Shown: one piece after another, positions 43,552-51,449 of the stretch | How positions within the stretch are numbered: position 1 is the stretch's first letter | How the letters are laid out: each line of letters begins with the position of its first letter | Source: JBFWRK01 sp050248955 | Lineage (GTDB): Bacteria > Actinomycetota > Acidimicrobiia > Acidimicrobiales > Ilumatobacteraceae | Length of the DNA: 64,000 nucleotides | Assembly (NCBI GenBank): GCA_050248955.1 | Contig: JBFWRK010000022.1 | Span: forward strand, 1-64,000 | Direction: 5' to 3' | Program-made: the position numbers and the translations under genes | Notes under the pieces: generated by a model | The model's database searches: none | Seen by the model: the letters and a program-made list of their open reading frames with translations, nothing else | What the model was told of the DNA's origin: nothing

Positions 43552-43589
43552 GTTTCGCACCGGTCTTGCGGCTGTTTCCTGCGGGTTGC
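43552..43589 (-). promoter_or_regulatory. GlnR box upstream of glnK
   Basis: On the minus strand the site reads GCAAC-N6-GAAAC-N6-AAGAC-N6-GAAAC, the same layout and AAGAC variant as the amt site. It lies 130 bases before the glnK start, in the gap after the antiporter gene. The agreement of two independent sites makes chance unlikely. Confidence 0.82.
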
Positions 43590-43626
43590 GTCTTGGCGCG
43601 GTTGTTGCAGGACGGTGCGGCTCTGC

Positions 43627-45651
43627 TCAGAGCGCCTGCGGCGCTGAACCGGACTCCAGCTGCGACGCGCGGTCGACGACGAGCTGGTGCAGCTCGTCGA
43701 GTCGCTCGCGCTGCCATCCCTGCGGCTCGTCGAGCACGATGCTCAACACGTAGAGGACCCGTGCCCGCTCCATCGATCCGATCTGGGAGCACAGCGCCTG
43801 CAGCTGTTCGTCGCCGAACGCGTCCGGATCGTCGACGGCGCCGCTCAGCAGCTCGGCATCGCGGACGAGCGCGGCCACCTCTTGCTGCGCCGCGTCGGGC
43901 AGCGCAAGCCTCGTCACGATGGAGCGCGCCACCGGCTCGGCGCCGTCGGGGTCGCCGCCGACGTCCAGCGCGAGCGCAGCGAGCACGAGGCGGTCCGGGT
44001 GCTCGAGTCGAGCGATCTCCGCGGCGATGTGATCGTCACGACCGATGCCATCGGCGTGCTCGCCGGCGAGCTCGTGGAGCCGGTCGACGAGCCGCCACCG
44101 CAACGCGTGCAGCGGGTCGACCTCGCCCGGGTCGTCGTGGCGCGCCGCGAGCGCTGCTGCGAGCTCGGGCATCGTCCGTTCGAGGACGCCGGTGCGATCG
44201 AGGAGCCGCCAGGAGCGGGCGTTGCCGTGACGCAGCAGTGCGAGGAACTCGGCCGTCGCCTCGTCGTCCCAGGCAAGGGGCGCGGTCTTCGTCGCCGTGA
44301 ACCAGTCGAGCAACGTGTCACCCGGTCGCGCGCCGACAGCGAGTCGCGCCGCCCGGAGCGCGACGGCGAGCGCATCGCTCGGTGGCGGCATACCGAGCAG
44401 TTCGATCCGGTGATCGTGCTCGACCACCCAGCCGTCGGGTGGCCGGGGCAACGTGGCGTCGATCGGAGCGACCGATCGGGCGGCGAGCTGGTTCGATCGC
44501 ATCCGCAGCAGCGGCGGCGTGATCACCGTGGTGACGAGCACGACGAGCACGAGTGCGGCGTAGAGGTCATCGTCGAGCACGCCGTTGCGCAGGCCGATCG
44601 TGGCGAAGATCAGGCCGACCTCCCCGCGGGGGATCATGCCGAAGCCGATCGTCCAGCGGTCCGCCAGCGTGCCGGCGGCACCGACCGCAGCGACGAGCTT
44701 GCCGATCACCGCGACCACGGTCAGGACGCCGGCGATCCCGAGGACGCTCGGCTTCAGCACGGCGCCGATGTCGGTGTCGATGCCGATCTGGAGGAAGAAG
44801 ATCGGGATGAAGAGGTGCCCGACCGGGGTCAGCTCGCGCTCCACGCGATGTGCCTGCTTGGTGCGACCGATCGCGAGCCCGGCCATGAACGCACCGATGA
44901 TCGGGGCGAGCTTTGCGACGTCGGCGAGCGTCGCGAACGCGAGCGTGAACGCGAATGCGATCGCGGTGAGCGTCCCGGTCGAGCGGCTGAGGCGGTGCAC
45001 GCCGCCGAAGATGGCGGGTGCGGCCCACAGTCCGACGATGCCGGTGAGCAGGAGGAAGCCGATCGCGAGGCCGATCGTCGAGAGGATCGTGCCGGCGGAG
45101 ACCGAGCCGTCGACGACGACCCTCGCAACGACCGTCAGGATGACGAGCCCGAGCACGTCGTCGGCCACGGCGGCGCCGAGCACGATGCGTGATTCCGTCG
45201 ATGCGAGCGCCTTCAGGTCGCCGAACACGCGCGCGGTGATCCCCACGCTCGTCGCGGTCAACGCCGCGCCGAGGAAGATCGCGCTCTTCGCGTCCTGACC
45301 GAGTGCGAGGCCGGCCACCGCGCCCGTAGCGAACGGCGCGGCGACGCCGGTGACCGCGACGAGCATCGACGCCCGGCCGACCTTGCCGAGCTCGGCGAGG
45401 TCCATCTCCATGCCGACCTGGAGCAGCAGGAGGATGACGCCGAGCTCGCCGAGCATGAAGAGGACGTCGCTCTGTTCGACCACGCCGAGCAACGACGGGC
45501 CGATGGCGATGCCGGCGAGGATCTCGCCGAGGACGGCGGGGACGCCGATGCGTTCGGCGACCTCGGCCGCGAGCTTTGCGGCGAGCAGCACGACGAGGAT
45601 GTCGCGGAGCAGCCGCCCGATCTCGAGGCCATCCGCCGCAGCGAGGAGCAT
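43627..45651 (-). CDS. CPA2 cation/proton antiporter fused to a degenerate GlnD-like HD region
   Basis: A 674-residue fusion. Residues 1-383 are a CPA2 Na+(K+)/H+ antiporter: LAAEVAERIGVPAVLGEILAGIAIGP, ALTATSVGITARVFGDL, GAAVADDVLGLVIL (the paired aspartates of the ion site) and PRGEVGLIFATIGL. Residues about 420-670 are soluble and follow the order of GlnD: FLALLRHGNARSWRLLDRTGVLERTMPEL, a helical segment, then LVLAALALDVGGDPDGAEPVA where GlnD has LLHDIGKG, and later LVRDAELL where GlnD has a histidine pair. The HD metal ligands are therefore lost. It lies beside glnK-amt, where glnD is expected, and 11 bases after a winged-helix gene. A nitrogen-sensing role for the tail is inference. Confidence 0.82.
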   Translation of the reverse strand: MLLAAADGLEIGRLLRDILVVLLAAKLAAEVAERIGVPAVLGEILAGIAIGPSLLGVVEQSDVLFMLGELGVILLLLQVGMEMDLAELGKVGRASMLVAVTGVAAPFATGAVAGLALGQDAKSAIFLGAALTATSVGITARVFGDLKALASTESRIVLGAAVADDVLGLVILTVVARVVVDGSVSAGTILSTIGLAIGFLLLTGIVGLWAAPAIFGGVHRLSRSTGTLTAIAFAFTLAFATLADVAKLAPIIGAFMAGLAIGRTKQAHRVERELTPVGHLFIPIFFLQIGIDTDIGAVLKPSVLGIAGVLTVVAVIGKLVAAVGAAGTLADRWTIGFGMIPRGEVGLIFATIGLRNGVLDDDLYAALVLVVLVTTVITPPLLRMRSNQLAARSVAPIDATLPRPPDGWVVEHDHRIELLGMPPPSDALAVALRAARLAVGARPGDTLLDWFTATKTAPLAWDDEATAEFLALLRHGNARSWRLLDRTGVLERTMPELAAALAARHDDPGEVDPLHALRWRLVDRLHELAGEHADGIGRDDHIAAEIARLEHPDRLVLAALALDVGGDPDGAEPVARSIVTRLALPDAAQQEVAALVRDAELLSGAVDDPDAFGDEQLQALCSQIGSMERARVLYVLSIVLDEPQGWQRERLDELHQLVVDRASQLESGSAPQAL

Positions 45652-45662
45652 GGAACTGGCGG

Positions 45663-45977
45663 CTACCGGAGGAGCGCGAGGGCGGGCTCGACGTGCGAGC
45701 GTTCGAGCATCCAGCCGCGGCTGCGAACCGTGCGGATGCTGCCGGGCCCGAGCGCCCGCCTGAGGACGACCAGGATGGCGTCGCAACGCCGTTCGCTCTG
45801 ATCGGTGAGCCCCGCCCTGCGGGCGAGCTCGGTGCGACTGATGACCCGGCCCGCGACCTCGACGAGCACGCGGAGTACGGCCGCCTCCGCTGCGCCCAGG
45901 CGGACGAGGGGGGTTCGCCCCGAGGACGGGGCCGGGTCATTGACGGCTTGGGAAGGGGGTGCCCCTCGCGTCGTCAT
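45663..45977 (-). CDS. Small winged-helix DNA-binding protein
   Basis: A 104-residue protein with an OmpR-type C-terminal effector fold and no receiver domain. AEAAVLRVLVEVAGRVISRTELARRAG is followed by RRCDAILVVLRRALGPGSIRTVRSRGWML, the recognition helix and wing. It ends 11 bases before the antiporter-GlnD fusion, so the two are almost certainly co-transcribed. Similar stand-alone winged helices act as local regulators. The start at 45977 is the first ATG of the frame and lacks a strong ribosome site; a later start is possible. Confidence 0.72.
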   Translation of the reverse strand: MTTRGAPPSQAVNDPAPSSGRTPLVRLGAAEAAVLRVLVEVAGRVISRTELARRAGLTDQSERRCDAILVVLRRALGPGSIRTVRSRGWMLERSHVEPALALLR

Positions 45978-46102
45978 GACCGTGACGGTAGGAAGTCGCC
46001 GTTTCGTGGTCGTTCGGCGCGTGTGAACGGCGTGTGACGGATCGACGCGGGGCCCGGGTCGGCCGCCACCGAGGGGGGATCTCCCGCCGGTCTCGACAAG
46101 GA

Positions 46103-46120
46103 CTTGACCGACGGGTCAAG
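46103..46120. promoter_or_regulatory. Operator-like inverted repeat upstream of the acyl-CoA dehydrogenase
   Basis: CTTGACC and GGTCAAG are perfect seven-base arms around GACG, ending eight bases before the start codon. The position would let a bound repressor block initiation. The regulator is not identified. Confidence 0.55.
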
Positions 46121-46128
46121 ATTCTCCC

Positions 46129-47364
46129 ATGGATCTCACCTATCCCCCCGATGCCGAGGCGTTCCGAGCCGAGATCAGTTCTTGGTTGGAGGAGAATCTC
46201 CCCGCAGGCTGGAGCGATCCGGGCTTCGAGATGAGCCCCGAGGAGCGCAAGCGCTTCAACGACGAATGGCCGTCGAAGCTGTTCTCGGGCGGCTGGATCT
46301 GCGCGACGTGGCCGGTCGAGTACGGCGGCAAGGGGCTCACCACGATGCAGGGTGTCGTCTTGGCCGAGGAGTTCGCCCGGGTGAAGGCGCCGCTGCGGGC
46401 CGACTTCTTCGGCGACACGCTCGTCGGCCCGACGATCCTGCAATGGGGGACCGAGGAGCAGAAGCAGGAGTTCCTGCCGAAGATCCTGAAGGGTGAGACG
46501 CGCTGGTGCCAGGGCTTCAGCGAGCCGAACTCCGGCTCCGACCTCGCCTCCCTGAAGACGAGCGCCGAGCTCGACGGCGACGAGTGGGTCATCAACGGGC
46601 AGAAGGTGTGGACCACACAGGGCCACTACGCGGACTACTGCTTCCTCCTGACCCGCACCGACCCGGAGGCGCCGAAGCACAAGGGGATCTCGTACCTGCT
46701 CGTGCCGATGAAGCAGCCGGGCGTCGAGGTGCGCGGCATCACGCAGCCGGACGGCACGGCGGAGTTCTGCGAGGTGTTCTTCACGGACGCGCGCTGCCCG
46801 AAGGACAACGTCGTCGGTGGCGTGAACAACGGCTGGAAGGTCGCGAACTCGACGCTCGCGTTCGAGCGCGGCATGTCCGCCACGACCGGGTACCGGCGCT
46901 TCGAGGAGGAGTACCGGCTGATGCTCGAAGCCGCGCAGCGGAACGGCAGCGTCTCCGACCCGCTCGTTCGCCAGCGGTTGATGGAGTACTACACGAAGAT
47001 CCAGATCCTCCGCGTCAACGGCCTCCGCAGCCTGTCGGCGACCTTGAACAAGACGAAGGATCCCGGTGTCGCCGCGCTCGGTGCGTCGAACAAGATGTTC
47101 TGGTCGGAGATGCACCAGGACGCGATGGAGCTCGCGCTCGACATCTACGGCGCCGACTCGATGATCGTGTCGTCGGGCCCGGAGGCGGGTTCGTGGCCGG
47201 GCGCTGCCCGCGACAAGCGGCGGCCGACGTACCCCGTCAGCCCGATGATGTCGGCGTTCTTCTTCAGCCGCTCCGAGACGATCTGGGGTGGCACGAGCCA
47301 GATCCAGCGCAACATCGTCGGCGAGCGCGTGCTCGGGCTGCCGAAGGAGCCGGCACCGGCCTGA
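46129..47364 (+). CDS. Acyl-CoA dehydrogenase (FadE type)
   Basis: A 411-residue flavoprotein. The FAD/substrate region is WCQGFSEPNSGSDLASLKT and GDEWVINGQKVWTTQGHYADY. The end, TIWGGTSQIQRNIVGERVLGLPK, is the usual C-terminal signature. The opening MDLTYPPDAEAFRAEISSWLEENLP is typical of FadE proteins acting on sterol-derived or other bulky acyl-CoAs. Electrons go to the EtfAB pair found in the same window. The gene is single and controlled by a promoter containing an inverted repeat. Confidence 0.92.
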   Translation: MDLTYPPDAEAFRAEISSWLEENLPAGWSDPGFEMSPEERKRFNDEWPSKLFSGGWICATWPVEYGGKGLTTMQGVVLAEEFARVKAPLRADFFGDTLVGPTILQWGTEEQKQEFLPKILKGETRWCQGFSEPNSGSDLASLKTSAELDGDEWVINGQKVWTTQGHYADYCFLLTRTDPEAPKHKGISYLLVPMKQPGVEVRGITQPDGTAEFCEVFFTDARCPKDNVVGGVNNGWKVANSTLAFERGMSATTGYRRFEEEYRLMLEAAQRNGSVSDPLVRQRLMEYYTKIQILRVNGLRSLSATLNKTKDPGVAALGASNKMFWSEMHQDAMELALDIYGADSMIVSSGPEAGSWPGAARDKRRPTYPVSPMMSAFFFSRSETIWGGTSQIQRNIVGERVLGLPKEPAPA

Positions 47365-47389
47365 CGCGCACGCGTCGACCTCGGTTCGC

Positions 47390-48172
47390 TCACGTGCGTC
47401 GGCGGCGGGCGAGGTAGGCGCGGCTCGCGGCGCGCGACTCCTCGTCGGCCATCGCTGCGCTCAGGATGTCGGCGTCGCTCGTGTTGCGACGCGTCGATCC
47501 GATCTCCTCCATCACGGCGTTCACCTGCTGCTTCGTGACGCGCAACGCGAACGCGGGCTTCCCCGCGAGCTCTGCTGCGAGCTCGCCCACCACCGCGTCC
47601 AGCTCGTCTGCCGGCACGACGCGGTTCAGGAAGCGCAGCGCGAGTGCTTCGTTCGCGCCGAACGGCCGGCACGTGAGGACGAGCTCCTTCGTGATCGCCG
47701 GCCCGAGCTCGCGAACGAGCCGGGGGATGCCACCCCAGGCCAGCGGGATGCCGAGGTCCACCTCGGGGATCGAGAACGTCGCATCAGCCGACGCGATGCG
47801 CAGATCGCAGGCGGCGGCGAGCACGAGCCCACCGCCGACGCAGTGGCCGTGCACCGACGCGATGGTGAGCGCCCGCACATCGGTCAAGGCCTCGGTCGCG
47901 ATCCGGCCCAGGTCGGCCGTGTCGCGCGGCGTCGCACCAGGCTCGGGTGCGCTGAAGTCGGCGAGGTCGAAGCCGGCCGAGAACGCGCGACCGGCGCCGC
48001 GAACGACGGCTATCCTGAGGTCCTGCTGCTCGTCGAGCCAACGGCAGACCGTCACGAGCTCGCGCAGCAGGGTGCGCGAGAGCGCGTTCAGCTGCTCCGG
48101 GCGGTTGAACGTGATCGTCGCGGTCGCACCCGCGAGGTCGACGGAGATGCAGCTGAGCTCGGGCAAGGCCAT
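47390..48172 (-). CDS. Enoyl-CoA hydratase/isomerase family protein
   Basis: A 260-residue crotonase. The CoA-binding loop is GAGRAFSAGFDLADF and the oxyanion region is VHGHCVGGGLVLAAACDLRIASAD, followed by FSIPEVDLGIPLAWGGIPRLV. The first catalytic glutamate of true hydratases (GGGCELA) is replaced here by valine, while the second (PEV) is present. The enzyme may therefore be an isomerase or other crotonase-type activity rather than a classical hydratase. It converges on the acyl-CoA dehydrogenase gene. Confidence 0.88.
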   Translation of the reverse strand: MALPELSCISVDLAGATATITFNRPEQLNALSRTLLRELVTVCRWLDEQQDLRIAVVRGAGRAFSAGFDLADFSAPEPGATPRDTADLGRIATEALTDVRALTIASVHGHCVGGGLVLAAACDLRIASADATFSIPEVDLGIPLAWGGIPRLVRELGPAITKELVLTCRPFGANEALALRFLNRVVPADELDAVVGELAAELAGKPAFALRVTKQQVNAVMEEIGSTRRNTSDADILSAAMADEESRAASRAYLARRRRT

Positions 48173-48276
48173 GGCCGCAGGGTAGGCGGGTGTGCGTCGT
48201 CGGTCGGGCGCCTCGGCCCGGGGGTGATGTCCGATATCCGCTCATCATCGACTGTTCGCCGCGGCATGATTGCGTC

Positions 48277-49776
48277 ATGGTCGAGGACGAGGAGCGCTGC
48301 TACCGGGCGGTCCAGAGCCGCGACGCACGTTTCGACGGCTGGTTCTTCACCGCGGTCGTGACGACGCGGATCTACTGCCGGCCGAGCTGTCCCGCGATCA
48401 CGCCCCGGCGGCAGAACGTCCGGTTCTACCCGACGGCTGCCGCGGCGCAGCAGAACGGCTTCCGTGCCTGCAAGCGCTGCCGGCCCGACGCCTCGCCGGG
48501 CTCGCCGCAGTGGAACCAGCGAGCGGATCTCGTCGGTCGCGCGATGCGGCTCATCGCCGACGGCGTCGTCGACCGGGAAGGGGTGCCTGGGTTGGCGAGC
48601 CGGCTCAGCTACAGCTCACGGCACCTGAACCGCCAGCTCACCGCGGAACTCGGGGCCGGGCCGCTCGCGCTCGCACGAGCCCAGCGCGCCCACACCGCGC
48701 GGTTGCTCATCGAGACCACCGAGCTCACGTTCACGCAGGTCGCGTTCGCGTCCGGGTTCGCGAGCGTGCGCCAGTTCAACGAGACGGTGCGCGAGGTCTT
48801 CTGCAGCTCGCCGCGCGAACTGCGGACGTCGAAGGCGCGGCCGACCGCAAGCGCTGGCGGTGTGCCCGGTGTGCCCGGTGCGCCCGGTGCGATCACACTG
48901 CGACTGCCGTACCGCGAGCCGTTCGACCCGACCGCGATGATCGAGTTCCTCGGTGTGCGGGCGGTGCCCGGCGTCGAGGCGTGGGATGGCGCGACGTACC
49001 GGCGTGTGCTCGATCTCCCGCGCGGCACGGCAACGGTTGCGCTCACGCCCGCGGCGGGCCACGTACGCTGCGAGCTCCAGATCACGGACTGGCGGGACGT
49101 CGGCGTCGCTGTGCAGCGCTGCCGACGCCTGCTCGACCTCGACGCCGACCCCGTCGCGGTCGCAGAGCAGCTCGGCTCCGACCCACTGATCGGTTCGCTC
49201 GTGAGATCGTCGCCCGGCCGTCGTTCACCCGGTCACGTCGACGGGAACGAGCTCGCCGTGCGGGCCGTGCTCGGTCAGCAGGTCTCCGTCGCCGGCGCGC
49301 GCACGCTCGCCGGCCGGCTCGCGGTCGCGTACGGCGAGCCGCTCGCGGCCCCGTCGAACGGACTGACGCACGCGTTCCCGCGCGCCGAGGTGCTGGCGGC
49401 GATGGACTCCGCCGAGCTCGCGATGCCGGCGGCGCGCAAGCGAGCGCTGCTCGGGTTGTGCGCCGCGCTCGCCGACGGTTCGGTCGTGATCGATCCCGGT
49501 GTCGAACGGCAGGACCTCGTCGACAGGCTCGTCCGCCTTCCCGGCGTCGGACCGTGGACCGCCGGCTACATCGCGATGCGAGCGCTCGGCGATCCTGACG
49601 TCTTCCTCCCGACCGACCTCGGCGTCCGCCGCGCCGTCGAGCGGCTCGGCGCGGACGGCGCACCGCGGGCGCTCGCCGCACTCGCCGAGCGCTGGCGGCC
49701 ATGGCGTTCATACGCGTTGCACCACCTCTGGGCCAGCCTCTCCGGCCCCCCGCTCGTGAAGGAGCTCTCGACATGA
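48277..49776 (+). CDS. alkA: Ada-like AraC regulator fused to AlkA DNA-3-methyladenine glycosylase
   Basis: A 499-residue fusion. The N-terminal Ada zinc/methyl-phosphotriester domain carries Cys34, Cys38, Cys65 and Cys68 (CRPSCPA, ACKRCRPD). The AraC helix-turn-helix pair follows at about 90-190 (FASGFASVRQFNETVREVF). The AlkA glycosylase domain comes last, with the helix-hairpin-helix RLPGVGPWTAGYIAMRALGD and catalytic Asp in FLPTDLGVRR. One protein senses alkylated DNA, activates transcription and excises alkyl bases. The start at 48277 puts the first cysteine at the usual place. It overlaps ogt by four bases. Confidence 0.93.
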   Translation: MVEDEERCYRAVQSRDARFDGWFFTAVVTTRIYCRPSCPAITPRRQNVRFYPTAAAAQQNGFRACKRCRPDASPGSPQWNQRADLVGRAMRLIADGVVDREGVPGLASRLSYSSRHLNRQLTAELGAGPLALARAQRAHTARLLIETTELTFTQVAFASGFASVRQFNETVREVFCSSPRELRTSKARPTASAGGVPGVPGAPGAITLRLPYREPFDPTAMIEFLGVRAVPGVEAWDGATYRRVLDLPRGTATVALTPAAGHVRCELQITDWRDVGVAVQRCRRLLDLDADPVAVAEQLGSDPLIGSLVRSSPGRRSPGHVDGNELAVRAVLGQQVSVAGARTLAGRLAVAYGEPLAAPSNGLTHAFPRAEVLAAMDSAELAMPAARKRALLGLCAALADGSVVIDPGVERQDLVDRLVRLPGVGPWTAGYIAMRALGDPDVFLPTDLGVRRAVERLGADGAPRALAALAERWRPWRSYALHHLWASLSGPPLVKELST

Positions 49777-50276
49777 CGTTCGTGCGGACCACCATCGAGA
49801 CGCCCGTCGGCGACCTCACGCTGGTCGCCTCCGACGCAGGCCTCCGCGCCGTGCTCTGGCAGCTGGACGGCGAGGCGGGCGTCCCCGAGACCGGCGATGC
49901 CGTCGACGACCCCGGGCATCCCGTGCTCCGGGCGACGGCCGCGCAGCTCGGCGAGTACTTCGCGGGCACCCGGACGGACTTCGATCTCCCGCTCGACCCG
50001 CACGGCACGCCGTTCCAGCAGAAGGCGTGGGAAGCGCTGCGGGCGATCCCGTACGGCGAGACGATCAGCTACGGCGAGCAGGCGAGGCGGCTCGGAGCGC
50101 CCACCGCGATGCGAGCCGTCGGCGCGGCCAACGGGCGCAACCCGATCCCGATCATCGTCCCGTGCCACCGCGTCATCGGGAGCAACGGCTCGCTCACCGG
50201 CTTTGCGGCGGGCATCGAGACGAAGGCGTGGTTGCTGCGCCACGAGAGCCGTGAGGCGACGCTGCCAGGCCTCTGA
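49773..50276 (+). CDS. ogt: Methylated-DNA-protein cysteine methyltransferase
   Basis: A 167-residue O6-alkylguanine methyltransferase. The acceptor cysteine lies in PIIVPCHRVIGSNGSLTGFA, and GTPFQQKAWEALRAIPYGETISYGE is the helix-turn-helix region. It transfers alkyl groups from guanine to its own cysteine and is then spent. Its ATG overlaps the stop of the Ada-AlkA gene, so both repair proteins are made together as an adaptive-response operon. Confidence 0.95.
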   Translation: MTFVRTTIETPVGDLTLVASDAGLRAVLWQLDGEAGVPETGDAVDDPGHPVLRATAAQLGEYFAGTRTDFDLPLDPHGTPFQQKAWEALRAIPYGETISYGEQARRLGAPTAMRAVGAANGRNPIPIIVPCHRVIGSNGSLTGFAAGIETKAWLLRHESREATLPGL

Positions 50277-50349
50277 CATCGCGCGCGGCGACACCCGGTC
50301 GATTCGGGCCGCCGGGTCGCCGCCGGCCGGCCGTGGCAAGATCTGTCGC

Positions 50350-50748
50350 ATGCCGATGGGTACCGTCGTGCTGCTCGTGATGACGGCCGTGATCGTGGCC
50401 GTGGTCGTCGCCGTGGCGCTCGCTCGCAGACCGGACCCGGCGGTGGAGGGAACGGCCGGGGCGGCCGCGCTCGACGCGCTCGGTGGGCGGGCGCGGGTGT
50501 CGGGCATGCCCGTCGTCTCGCTCGACCGACGCTCGGACGAGCACCTGCTCGTCATGCTCGGCGACGGCACCGCCCTCGACGTGTTCCTCTTCTGGCCTCG
50601 CCCCACGGACCCGGCGCGCCTGCTGGACGTCCGCTGGTGGGACCCCGTCGGCTGGGCGCTGGAGTTCGAGCTCGTCTCGGGCGAGAGCCAGCCGTTCTAC
50701 GCCTGGCGCTGCCGGATCAGCGAGCCGACGCCGACCAGCGCAGCCTGA
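50350..50748 (+). CDS. Single-pass membrane protein, function unknown
   Basis: A 132-residue protein with one N-terminal hydrophobic segment (TVVLLVMTAVIVAVVVAVALA) ending in RR, and a soluble domain of about 100 residues with beta-like patterns (HLLVMLGDGTALDVFLFW, WWDPVGWALEFELVSGE, AWRCRI). The orientation should leave the soluble part in the cytoplasm. It follows ogt after 73 bases. No family is recognised, and its stop lies next to a heptamer repeat. Confidence 0.6.
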   Translation: MPMGTVVLLVMTAVIVAVVVAVALARRPDPAVEGTAGAAALDALGGRARVSGMPVVSLDRRSDEHLLVMLGDGTALDVFLFWPRPTDPARLLDVRWWDPVGWALEFELVSGESQPFYAWRCRISEPTPTSAA

Positions 50749-50753
50749 CCAGC

Positions 50754-50816
50754 CGTCAGCGGTCAGCGGTCAGCCGTCAGCCGTCAGCGGTCAGCCGTCA
50801 GCCGCCAGCCGTCAAC
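50754..50816. repeat. Heptamer tandem repeat (C/G)GTCAGC, nine units
   Basis: Nine 7-base units run without interruption: six or seven are exact CGTCAGC or GGTCAGC and the last two have one change each. The array fills the gap between two convergent genes, and its last unit supplies the stop codon of the minus-strand gene. Confidence 0.9.
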
Positions 50817-51438
50817 GGCCGCTACGACGGGCGCGGGCCGCCTGCTCGCGCCGCGCGGCCTGCTCGGCCTGCTTCTGACGCCGCTCTTCCTTGCGCCGCT
50901 CCTTGATCCGCTCCCGTTCGGCTGCTTCCTCGGCGCTCAGCGTCTTCACGAGCGCTGGGGTCGCGGCCGGCGCCGCGGCCGGGAGCGCGAGCGTCTCGTC
51001 GTGCTTCAGGATCCTGATGATCGCCGGCGACGCGGGCGCTTCACCGGCGACGGCAGCGGCGAGCATGACACGCACGATCGCGACGCCATGGCGTTCGACG
51101 AGACCGGGTGCGACCTCGAGCAGGTCCTCCTCGGAGGGCATGTCGGCGCGGTCGCCGAGCTGCTCGATGCAGTCCGTGAGGCACGGTTCGCTGACGACGC
51201 CGGCGAGCCGCTCGAGGTTCCCGTTCATGCGGCCCTTGATCCCGACGGATCGGATCGCCTCGACGAGCTCCGTGCCGGCCAGCTCCTCGCCCTCGGCCGC
51301 CCCGACGATGCGTTGCAGCGCGGCTCGGTGGTCCTCGGGCAGCGTCGTGGTGAGCGTCTCGAGCTCGTCGTCGGGGAGGTGGCCGAACGCCCTGTCGAGC
51401 AGGGCGATGCCGGCGAGGCGGGCTTTCGCAGCGTTCAC
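50812..51438 (-). CDS. Hypothetical protein with charged C-terminal tail
   Basis: A 208-residue protein, unrecognised. The first 150 residues are mainly helical (IALLDRAFGHLPDDELETLTTTLPEDHRAAL; LERLAGVVSEPCLTDCIEQLGD). The last 45 are an alternating Glu/Arg/Lys coil starting SAEEAAERERIKERRKEERR, likely a long helix or nucleic-acid-binding tail. The GTG start at 51438 lies 11 bases after the upstream TetR gene, so the two could be co-transcribed. The stop codon is inside the heptamer repeat. Confidence 0.6.
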   Translation of the reverse strand: MNAAKARLAGIALLDRAFGHLPDDELETLTTTLPEDHRAALQRIVGAAEGEELAGTELVEAIRSVGIKGRMNGNLERLAGVVSEPCLTDCIEQLGDRADMPSEEDLLEVAPGLVERHGVAIVRVMLAAAVAGEAPASPAIIRILKHDETLALPAAAPAATPALVKTLSAEEAAERERIKERRKEERRQKQAEQAARREQAARARRSGR

Positions 51439-51449
51439 GGGGCCATACC

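Noticed and set aside
43687..45192. 501-codon plus-strand frame opposite the antiporter
   Set aside because: Low-complexity Arg/Asp/His composition, while the minus strand is a clear CPA2 protein with a GlnD-like tail.
50754..50816. Possible CRISPR or attachment site
   Set aside because: Simple seven-base tandem repeat with no spacer structure and no integrase nearby.
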